A stretch of DNA of 5,960 nucleotides from Burkholderiales bacterium (GTDB lineage Bacteria; Pseudomonadota; Gammaproteobacteria; Burkholderiales; CAIKXV01): positions 1 through 5,960 of the forward strand of contig JAIENF010000541.1 of the NCBI GenBank assembly GCA_019751575.1. The letters run 5' to 3'. The position numbers were made by a program, and so were the translations under genes. A model generated the notes under the pieces. It searched no databases, was not told the origin of the DNA, and was given only the letters and a program-made list of their open reading frames with translations. Below, piece after piece: positions 1-5,165 of this stretch (positions within the stretch are counted from its first letter, which is position 1; each line of letters opens with the position of its first letter).

Positions 1-1219
1 CGACCGGCGCATCGCCGCCGACGGCACTCGCAGGAGAGCCGTCGAGCGGTGCGGGCTCGCCGCCGCCCAGTTCCCGCGGCTGCTCGGCGAGCGCCATCGG
101 CGCCTCGGTCGACGCCCCGAGTTCGCGCGGCTGTTCGCCGAGGCCACCCGACAGTTCCTGGGGCACCTCGGCCCCCGCCAACCCCGGCACGGACAGCTCG
201 ACCGGCGTCGCGCCGCCCTCGGCCGGCCGCGCGCCACCGCCCAGCGTGCCCATATGGTGGATGAACCACACCAGCGCGAGCATGCCGAGCAGCGGGAACA
301 GCAGGCTGCCGGAGGTTTTCAGCACCGTGGACCAGGGCGTCGCCTTCAGCGTGGCATCGCCATTGGCCGACAGCCTGGCGCGGGCCATCGAAAGCGGTGC
401 GAACAGCACCGACAGCGTGAAGTTGCGTCCGGACGGACCCTGAAGTGCACTCACCCACGCCGGCGCCGGCTTGACCGGTTCCGGCGGCAGGCGCGGCGCC
501 AGCGACGGCTGCAGCCAGGCGCGCACGATGACGTAGACCACGTAGAGCGTGGCCAGCATCACGCCGGGGAAGAAGGCCCCGGCATAGAGCTGAACCACCG
601 ATACGCCTGCCGTGGCTCCGTAGAGGATCAGCAGCACCGACGGCGGGATCAGGATGCCCAGGCAGCCGCCCGCGGTGATCGCGCCGGCCGACAGGCGCAC
701 GTCGTATCCCGCACGCAGCATCGCCGGCAGTGCGAGCAGGCCCATCAGCGTGACCACGGCGCCGACGATGCCGGTGGCCGTCGCGAACACCGCGCAGGTG
801 ACGATGGTCGCCACGGCGAGGGATCCCGGCAGGTTGCCCATCGCCCGCTGCACGCTGCCGAACAGCTTGTCGATGATGTTGGCCCGCTCGACGATGTAGC
901 CCATGAACACGAACAGCGGCACCGAGATCAGCACGTCGTTGGTCATCGTGCCGTAGGTGCGCTGGACCATCAGTTCGAAGATGGAGTTCTCGAACCACTG
1001 CTGGTCCGACCGGTGGAACGCCACGAAGCCGAACAGCATGCCCAGGCCCATCAGCGTGAATGCGGTCGGGAACCCGAGCAGGATCGCGACCACGATCAGG
1101 GCCAGCATGAGCAGCCCGAAATGGCCGTTCTGCCATTCGGCGAACGGCGGCATCAGCAGCAGGATCGCGAGCACGATGGCCGCGATGCAGCCCAGCCCCA
1201 GGAACATGGCGCGGTTCAT
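1..1219 (-). CDS. dctM: TRAP transporter large permease, DctM/FcbT3-like (3' part outside window)
   Basis: This is the large membrane subunit of a tripartite ATP-independent periplasmic (TRAP) transporter, which moves the substrate across the inner membrane using an ion gradient. 406 codons are visible from the ATG at 1217-1219 and the frame is still open at the left edge. Hydrophobic segments lie near residues 5-23, 34-66, 96-110, 134-165, 175-201 and 212-233. The family signature is clear: GYDVRLSAGAITAGG (171-185), then GILIPPSVLLILYG (188-201) and LYAGAFFPG (211-219). This wording is typical of the mannitol/chloroaromatic subtype. After residue 238 comes a Pro-rich hydrophilic stretch, one more hydrophobic segment (about 304-321), then a Gly/Pro/Glu-rich region from 324 to the edge containing EQPRELG twice. 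Such long permeases usually resume with the C-terminal membrane half, which would lie outside the window. The start is supported by GGGAG 7 bases upstream (1227-1231) and by a TGATG overlap with dctQ, implying translational coupling. The substrate cannot be read from this subunit. Confidence 0.93.
   Translation of the reverse strand, partial: MNRAMFLGLGCIAAIVLAILLLMPPFAEWQNGHFGLLMLALIVVAILLGFPTAFTLMGLGMLFGFVAFHRSDQQWFENSIFELMVQRTYGTMTNDVLISVPLFVFMGYIVERANIIDKLFGSVQRAMGNLPGSLAVATIVTCAVFATATGIVGAVVTLMGLLALPAMLRAGYDVRLSAGAITAGGCLGILIPPSVLLILYGATAGVSVVQLYAGAFFPGVMLATLYVVYVIVRAWLQPSLAPRLPPEPVKPAPAWVSALQGPSGRNFTLSVLFAPLSMARARLSANGDATLKATPWSTVLKTSGSLLFPLLGMLALVWFIHHMGTLGGGARPAEGGATPVELSVPGLAGAEVPQELSGGLGEQPRELGASTEAPMALAEQPRELGGGEPAPLDGSPASAVGGDAPV
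65..166 (-). repeat. Repeated EQPRELG motif in the DctM hydrophilic insertion
   Basis: The dctM frame encodes EQPRELG at 116-136 (residues 362-368) and again at 65-85 (379-385), a 17-residue period. A weaker relative, VPQELSG (352-358), is encoded at 146-166. The surrounding residues are Gly, Ala, Pro and Glu rich. This looks like an expanding low-complexity linker between membrane halves. Confidence 0.6.
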
Positions 1220-1860
1220 CAGCGCGCTCCCGGTGCGGACGGGATCGTCGGCGAGCCGCTGTCGCCCGCCAGGCCGGCGCCGGCGCTGCGCGCCTCGACC
1301 ATGCCCTTCAGGCCTGCCACGTCGACCTCCTCGACGTCGTGCAGGCGCCGTGGCCACTCGCCGGTCTTCAGGGCGAGGATGCAGCGGATGATCTCGGCCA
1401 CGCCCTGCAGCAGCACCAGCGCACCGGCGATCGGGATCAGCGTCTTGAAGTGGTAGACCGGCGGCCCGCCCGGGGTCAGGCTCGAGTGCTCGCCGAGCGA
1501 CCAGGATGTCTGTGCGAAGCCGATGCCGAAGTAGGCGAGTGCGGCGATGCCTGGGATGAAGAACACGAAGTACAGGACGAGGTCGAACCCGGCCTGCATG
1601 CGCACCGGGAGGAAGCCGTACAGCACGTCACCACGGACATGGCCGTTGCGCGCGAGCGTGTATGCACCGGCCATCATGAACAGCGTTCCGTACAGCATGT
1701 AGCTGACGTCGAACGCCCACTGGGTGGGCGCATTGAAGACGTAGCGCGCGACCACCTCGTAGACGATCGCCAGCATCAGCGCGACGATCGTCCATGCGAA
1801 GGCCTTGCCGGTCCAGGTGCTGATCCCGTCGATCAGCATCAGCGTCTTCTGTACGTTCAA
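1219..1860 (-). CDS. dctQ: TRAP transporter small permease, DctQ/FcbT2-like
   Basis: This is the small four-helix membrane subunit of the TRAP transporter, which partners DctM and helps dock the loaded binding protein. It has 213 residues with hydrophobic segments at about 20-42, 51-70, 92-113 and 139-161. The family pattern is visible: YEVVARYVFNAPTQW (34-48), then the membrane helix with GTLFMMAGAYTL (58-69), then HVRGD (74-78). The last 45 residues or so form a hydrophilic tail rich in Ala, Gly and Ser. The chosen start is a TTG at 1858-1860 preceded by a G run (1867-1872) at 6 bases. An in-frame ATG at 1837-1839 (codon 8) is the main alternative and would lose only seven residues before the first helix. 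The stop TGA shares one base with the dctM ATG. dctP lies 81 bases upstream on the same strand, so the three genes probably form one operon. The function call is firm; the exact start is not. Confidence 0.92.
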   Translation of the reverse strand: MNVQKTLMLIDGISTWTGKAFAWTIVALMLAIVYEVVARYVFNAPTQWAFDVSYMLYGTLFMMAGAYTLARNGHVRGDVLYGFLPVRMQAGFDLVLYFVFFIPGIAALAYFGIGFAQTSWSLGEHSSLTPGGPPVYHFKTLIPIAGALVLLQGVAEIIRCILALKTGEWPRRLHDVEEVDVAGLKGMVEARSAGAGLAGDSGSPTIPSAPGAR

Positions 1861-1900
1861 TGGAAGCCCCCCGGCACCCGCCGCGAATGAGGAAACGGCA

Positions 1901-1936
1901 CCACCCCACTATATAGCAGGGTGGCGCCGCTGCGCC
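1901..1936 (-). other. Stem-loops in the dctP-dctQ intergenic gap
   Basis: CCACCC (1901-1906) pairs with GGGTGG (1919-1924) around a loop containing the palindrome CTATATAG (1909-1916). A second stem, GGCGC/GCGCC (1923-1927 with 1932-1936), overlaps it by two bases, so the two compete. Such hairpins after a binding-protein gene often stabilise or partly terminate the message, giving more binding protein than permease. There is no T run, so a full terminator is unlikely. Confidence 0.4.
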
Positions 1937-1941
1937 GCGGA

Positions 1942-3096
1942 TCAGCCTTTCTTCGCGGGTGCTGCCTTGCGCTGGAAATAGTGCGCAAAGGCCATGCCGT
2001 TCGGCACCACGGTGTCGTTCGACCAGCTGACCACCCGCTCCGCCCATTCGCGCTGCGAAGTCAGGATCTTCGCGAACAGGGGATTCTCCTTGGACTTGGC
2101 AGCCACGACGCGGTCCCATGCATTGAGCTGCGCCTGCAGCACCGAGTTCGGCGTGCGGTAGAAGCGCACGTTCTGCTTGGTGCGCATCTCGATGTAATCC
2201 TGCGAGTAGCGCGCCATTCCCTTCCACGACATGTCCGCCGACGAAGCGGTCGCGGCATTGCCGATCACTTCGCGCAGGTCCGCCGGCAGCGAGTCGTAGC
2301 GCTTCTTGCTGAACAGGATCTCGAAGCACTCGAGCGGCTGGTGGTAGCTCTGCAGCATGCAGATCTTCGAGACGTCGGGAAACCCGAGCAGGCGGTCACT
2401 GGAGGCGTTGTTGAACTCCGCCGCGTCGATCAGTCCGCGATCGAGGCCCGGCACGATCTCGGCCCCGGGCAGCGCCACCACGGACGCACCCATCTCGCGG
2501 AACACGTCGATCGAAAGGCCGACGGTGCGGTACTTCAGGCCCTTGAAGTCCTCCGGCCCCTTGATCACCTTCTTGAACCAGCCCAGCGGCTGGGTCGGCA
2601 TCGGACCGTACAGGAACCCCTCGACATCGAAGCCCATCACCTTCTGCTGCAGCTCGGTGTAGAGCTGGCGCCCGCCACCGTAGTGGATCCAGCCGAGCAG
2701 CATGTTGGCATCCATGCCGAAGGACGGGCCCGTGCCGAACAGCGAGTAGGCCGTGTTCTTGCCGTACCAGTAGGCGGCCACGCCATGCCCGCCGTCCAGG
2801 ACGCCCTTGTTCACGGCGTCGATCAGGTCGAACGCCTTGACCACGGCGCCGGCCGGGAGCACCTCGATGCGCAGGCGCCCGGCGGACATGTCGTTCACGC
2901 GCTTGGCGAAGTCGAGCGCGTACTCGTGGAAGATGTCCTTCGTCGGCCACGTGCTCTGGAACCGAAGCGTGATCGGTGCTCCCTGGCCGCGCACCACGGC
3001 CGGGAACGCCAGGGTGGCTGCGCCTGCCGCTCCGGCCGCGCCGGCCAGGAACCTGCGGCGCTTCGGGGCCTGGCTCTTGTTGTCGCTCATGGTCAT
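1942..3096 (-). CDS. dctP: TRAP transporter substrate-binding protein, DctP/FcbT1-TakP-like, Tat-exported
   Basis: This is the periplasmic solute-binding protein that captures the substrate and delivers it to DctQM. It has 384 residues. The N-terminus carries a twin-arginine signal: KRRRFLAG (12-19), a hydrophobic Ala/Gly-rich core to about 31, and probable cleavage near 37-39. The mature protein opens with TLRFQSTWPTKD (43-54). It has SAGRLRIEVLPAGAVVKAFD (71-90), GGHGVAAYWYGK (102-113), GLKYRTVG (186-193) with Arg190 in the position that usually salt-bridges the substrate carboxylate, and GAEIVPGLDRGLIDAAEF (211-228). These match the alpha-keto acid and mannitol/chloroaromatic branch of DctP proteins. 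An organic acid substrate is therefore likely but unproven. The start at 3094-3096 is chosen because GAGGAGG (3105-3111) sits 8 bases upstream and the Tat signal then lies at the N-terminus. A second ATG at 3088-3090 is possible. The in-frame extension to 3285 reads as Arg-rich, non-family sequence and is rejected. Confidence 0.95.
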   Translation of the reverse strand: MTMSDNKSQAPKRRRFLAGAAGAAGAATLAFPAVVRGQGAPITLRFQSTWPTKDIFHEYALDFAKRVNDMSAGRLRIEVLPAGAVVKAFDLIDAVNKGVLDGGHGVAAYWYGKNTAYSLFGTGPSFGMDANMLLGWIHYGGGRQLYTELQQKVMGFDVEGFLYGPMPTQPLGWFKKVIKGPEDFKGLKYRTVGLSIDVFREMGASVVALPGAEIVPGLDRGLIDAAEFNNASSDRLLGFPDVSKICMLQSYHQPLECFEILFSKKRYDSLPADLREVIGNAATASSADMSWKGMARYSQDYIEMRTKQNVRFYRTPNSVLQAQLNAWDRVVAAKSKENPLFAKILTSQREWAERVVSWSNDTVVPNGMAFAHYFQRKAAPAKKG

Positions 3097-3104
3097 GCGT
3101 GCTG

Positions 3105-3111
3105 CCTCCTC
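3105..3111 (-). promoter_or_regulatory. Ribosome binding site of dctP
   Basis: On the minus strand this reads GAGGAGG, a strong Shine-Dalgarno sequence. It lies 8 bases before the ATG at 3094-3096 and decides the dctP start against both the longer in-frame extension and the ATG two codons later. Confidence 0.85.
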
Positions 3112-3122
3112 AAGGATGGAAG

Positions 3123-3145
3123 ACGCGCGACGGCCTGGCGCGCGT
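3123..3145 (-). other. GC-rich hairpin in the dctP leader
   Basis: ACGCGCG (3123-3129) pairs with CGCGCGT (3139-3145) over a 9-base loop. In the dctP mRNA it would end about 12 bases before the Shine-Dalgarno sequence, so it could influence leader stability or translation. In DNA this GC-rich such stems also arise by chance. Confidence 0.3.
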
Positions 3146-3261
3146 GGCGCTTCCGTCACTCGTGTTGGATGCACCCGCTCCTCCCGTCCCTCTCTGCCCG
3201 TCTCTCGAACCGGGTGTCGCCGTTGGCGACGGAGGGTACGCGACAGTGCTAACCCGTGAAA

Positions 3262-3290
3262 ATGATAGCGCTCCCGGGCCTCCACGGAAA
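3262..3290 (-). promoter_or_regulatory. Possible sigma-70 promoter for the TRAP operon
   Basis: Read on the minus strand, TATCAT (3262-3267) matches the -10 consensus at 5 of 6 positions. It is preceded after 17 bases by TTTCCG (3285-3290), which matches the -35 consensus at only 3 of 6. It would give a leader of roughly 160 bases before dctP. The -35 is poor, so this is only the best candidate seen. Confidence 0.3.
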
Positions 3291-3331
3291 GGTCGATCCG
3301 CTTGAACCCCCTCCGTCAGACGAAAAAAGCG

Positions 3332-3355
3332 TCCCGGAAGACATCTTTTCCGGGA
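3332..3355. repeat. Inverted repeat TCCCGGAA / TTCCGGGA upstream of the sigma-28 promoter
   Basis: TCCCGGAA (3332-3339) pairs perfectly with TTCCGGGA (3348-3355) across an 8-base loop, and a G-T and an A-T pair could extend the stem. It sits just upstream of the flagellin -35 box. It could be an operator for a dimeric regulator or, transcribed on the minus strand, part of the dctP side. It lacks a following T run in either direction that would make it a standard terminator. Confidence 0.5.
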
Positions 3356-3381
3356 TTCATCATCAATTTTCCGGAATTCAT
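3346..3381 (+). repeat. 15-base direct repeat with 21-base period overlapping the flagellin promoter
   Basis: TTTTCCGGGATTCAT (3346-3360) and TTTTCCGGAATTCAT (3367-3381) differ at a single position and start 21 bases apart, two helical turns. The second copy spans the end of the sigma-28 -35 box and the whole 11-base spacer. This arrangement suggests either tandem regulator sites on one face of the DNA or a local duplication. Confidence 0.6.
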
Positions 3382-3389
3382 GCCGCTAG
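3363..3389 (+). promoter_or_regulatory. Sigma-28 (FliA) promoter for the flagellin gene
   Basis: TCAATTTT (3363-3370) matches the sigma-28 -35 consensus TAAAGTTT at 6 of 8 positions. After exactly 11 bases, GCCGCTAG (3382-3389) matches the -10 consensus GCCGATAA at 6 of 8. The element is correctly oriented and would start transcription a few bases after 3389, leaving a leader of about 50 bases before the flagellin ATG at 3444. Flagellins are classical late, FliA-dependent genes, so position and spacing agree with function. Confidence 0.75.
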
Positions 3390-3426
3390 ACAGATTCGTC
3401 CACCCTCCTTCACTCCCGCCCGGGCC

Positions 3427-3430
3427 AGGA
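3427..3430 (+). promoter_or_regulatory. Weak ribosome binding site of the flagellin gene
   Basis: AGGA is the only purine-rich Shine-Dalgarno-like stretch before the flagellin ATG. It lies 13 bases upstream, longer than the usual 5-9. The start itself is secure because MQISTNLFSLNAQ is the standard flagellin N-terminus. Confidence 0.4.
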
Positions 3431-3443
3431 CCGATCCGCAGCC

Positions 3444-5165
3444 ATGCAGATCTCCACCAACCTGTTTTCCCTGAATGCGCAGCGCTCGCTCGACCGCACC
3501 TCGAACGACCTGACGCGTTCGCTGTCGCGCCTGTCATCGGGCCTGCGGATCAATTCCGCCGCAGATGACGCGGCGGGACTGGCCGTGGGTTCGCGGATGA
3601 CGGCGCAGCTGCGGGGGATGAACCGGGCGGAACGCAACGCGAACGACAGCGTGTCGCTGCTGCAGACCGCCGAAGGGGCGATGGGGACCGTGGTCGAAGC
3701 GCTGCAGCGCGCGCGCGAACTCGCGGTGCAGGCGGCCAACGCGACGAACAACAGCAACGACCGTGCCGCCCTGCAGGCCGAAGTGTCGCAACTGATGGCC
3801 GAGATCGATCGCGTCGGCCGCGCCACCACGTTCAACGGCACCCAGGTGTTCGCACAGGAGACCCAGGGCATCGCCGGCGATACCAACGTACGGGCCGTGC
3901 TCGACGGGCTGAAGCTCGGCTGGCTGGAAGAGGCGGAATCGCGGATCAGCCGCTTCTTCGGCATCCAGGGCGACGGCGCGGAGCTGCGCATCCAGCTCAC
4001 CGCCTTCACCGACAGCGCCGGCGGCGCCGCGGCCCGCGTCGTCGGCGCGTTCACCAGCGCAGGCCCGGGCGTGAAGGGAACCGACCTCCGGCTGCAGGTG
4101 GACATGGCGGACTTCACGCCGCCCAACCTGCCCAGCGGCGGCAACGCGCCGTTCTACAACGACCGCATCATCGCGCACGAGATGGTGCATGCGGTGATGT
4201 ACCGCGCAATGGACAACTTCCAGGCGCTGCCGACCTGGTTCACCGAAGGCGTGGCCGAGTTCGTCCATGGCGCCGATGAGCGCCTCGCGGCCGACGTGCA
4301 GGCCGCCGGCGGCATCGGGGCCCTGCTCACCGCCGCCCCGCTCGGCAGCTGGGCCAGCACCTCGGCGCACTACTCGACCGGTTACCTCGCGACGCGCTAC
4401 CTGCACGATGCACTGAAGGATGCGGGCGCCAGCGGCGGCCTGAAGGCGTTCATGCAGGCCCTGTCGCAGCCGGGCGCGACGATGGATGCCACCTTCAGCC
4501 AGTTCTTCGCGGCCTCGGGCGGGCCGACTTCGCTCGCCGCGTTCGAGGCTGACTTCGCGGCGAACGGTGCCGCCTTCTTCAATGCAGGCATCGACCTCGC
4601 CAACGCGGACACGGGCGCCATCGGCGGCCTGGACGCGGACCGCGGGCCGGCCTTCACCGCCGAGAGCGTGATCGACAACATCAGCGGCACCGCCTACGGC
4701 GACAATACGCTCAAGGGGTTCAGGCTGAGGTACGACGAATCGAACCCGACCGGCACCTCCACGCGCAACCTGTCCTTCCACGTCGGCACCCAGTCCGCGT
4801 TGCAGGAAGGCGGCCAGACCATCGACAGCCGGGTCGGCGCCGTCAACGTGCAGGCACTCGGCCTGGGCGAGGTGGATGTCGCGAAGGACGCACGCCGGGC
4901 GATCGTGCATATCGACGAAGCGCTGACCTTCCTCAACAGCCAGCGTGGCGAGATAGGCGCCCAGCTGTCGCGGATGGACGGCGTGATCGCCAACCTGCGC
5001 AGCGGTTCGGTCAACCTGGCTGCCAGCCGTTCGCGCATCATGGATGCCGACTTCGCGCAGGAGTCTGCCAGGCAGGTGCGCGCGCAGATCCTCCAGCAGG
5101 CGGCCGTCTCGATGCTCGCGCAGGCGAACGCCATCCCGCAGCTGGCGCTCTCGCTACTGCGCTGA
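3444..5165 (+). CDS. Proteolytic flagellin (flagellinolysin-type): flagellin with internal zinc metallopeptidase domain
   Basis: This is a flagellar filament subunit of 573 residues, exported by the flagellar type III system and assembled on the cell surface. The N-terminal D0/D1 part (1-137) is canonical: MQISTNLFSLNAQRSLD, LSSGLRINSAADDAAGLAV (30-48), ARELAVQAANAT (90-101), ATTFNGTQVF (127-136). The C-terminal part resumes at LSFHVGTQ (443-450) and ends with a typical SRIMDADFAQES (530-541) and the terminus IPQLALSLLR. Between them, about 138-440 replaces the usual variable D2/D3 region with a gluzincin-like peptidase. It has HEMVH (245-249; His245 and His249 as zinc ligands, Glu246 as catalytic base) and TWFTEGVAEF (264-273; Glu268 as probable third ligand, 19 residues after His249). 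A helical part follows with HYSTGYLATRYLHD (309-322). This order matches flagellinolysins, whose catalytic module resembles M9 clostridial collagenase. I see no cysteine in the protein. A sigma-28 promoter lies upstream. A weak AGGA (3427-3430) is 13 bases from the ATG. Activity and substrate are inferred from motifs only. Confidence 0.95.
   Translation: MQISTNLFSLNAQRSLDRTSNDLTRSLSRLSSGLRINSAADDAAGLAVGSRMTAQLRGMNRAERNANDSVSLLQTAEGAMGTVVEALQRARELAVQAANATNNSNDRAALQAEVSQLMAEIDRVGRATTFNGTQVFAQETQGIAGDTNVRAVLDGLKLGWLEEAESRISRFFGIQGDGAELRIQLTAFTDSAGGAAARVVGAFTSAGPGVKGTDLRLQVDMADFTPPNLPSGGNAPFYNDRIIAHEMVHAVMYRAMDNFQALPTWFTEGVAEFVHGADERLAADVQAAGGIGALLTAAPLGSWASTSAHYSTGYLATRYLHDALKDAGASGGLKAFMQALSQPGATMDATFSQFFAASGGPTSLAAFEADFAANGAAFFNAGIDLANADTGAIGGLDADRGPAFTAESVIDNISGTAYGDNTLKGFRLRYDESNPTGTSTRNLSFHVGTQSALQEGGQTIDSRVGAVNVQALGLGEVDVAKDARRAIVHIDEALTFLNSQRGEIGAQLSRMDGVIANLRSGSVNLAASRSRIMDADFAQESARQVRAQILQQAAVSMLAQANAIPQLALSLLR
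4176..4274 (+). other. Zinc metallopeptidase active-site region within the flagellin (HExxH...EGxAE)
   Basis: These codons cover residues 245-277 of the flagellin. They encode HEMVH (4176-4190) and EGVAE (4245-4259). In gluzincin peptidases the two His of HExxH and a downstream Glu bind zinc, and the Glu of HExxH activates water. In M9 collagenases the third ligand lies in a similar W-F-x-E-G-x-A-E context, and the same Trp-Phe precedes it here (265-266). All the residues needed for catalysis appear intact, so this is predicted to be an active, not a degenerate, peptidase. Confidence 0.88.

Larger units (their letters stand above)
3097..3443. other. Divergent intergenic region between dctP and the flagellin gene
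   Basis: These 347 bases hold no convincing gene. The part near dctP (3097-3250) is GC-rich and carries the dctP ribosome binding site and two hairpins: ACGCGCG/CGCGCGT at 3123-3145, and GTCGCC/GGCGAC at 3216-3230. The stretch 3251-3400 is more AT-rich and carries a weak sigma-70-like promoter toward dctP, the TTCCGG-type repeats, and the sigma-28 promoter toward the flagellin. Short frames here are Arg/Pro-rich and look like chance. Confidence 0.7.

Noticed and set aside
254..1456. Plus-strand open frame of 400 codons antisense to dctM and dctQ
   Set aside because: The product is dominated by His, Gln, Arg and Asp in a pattern typical of the complement of membrane-protein genes, and the minus strand carries well-conserved TRAP permeases.
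1921..3252. Long plus-strand open frame of 443 codons antisense to dctP
   Set aside because: It lies opposite a clear DctP gene, its product is rich in Arg, His and Ala without any family motif, and long antisense frames are expected at this GC content.
3097..3285. N-terminal extension of dctP by 63 codons
   Set aside because: The extension is Arg-rich and unlike any signal peptide. A strong Shine-Dalgarno and the Tat signal place the start at 3096.
3332..3355. Inverted repeat as a Rho-independent terminator
   Set aside because: No T run follows on either strand, and it lies between divergent gene starts where no transcript needs to end.
3534..4910. Minus-strand open frame of 458 codons antisense to the flagellin gene
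   Set aside because: The plus strand encodes recognisable flagellin and peptidase motifs throughout. The antisense product is Arg/Val/Gly-rich with no motif and no promoter or ribosome binding site seen.
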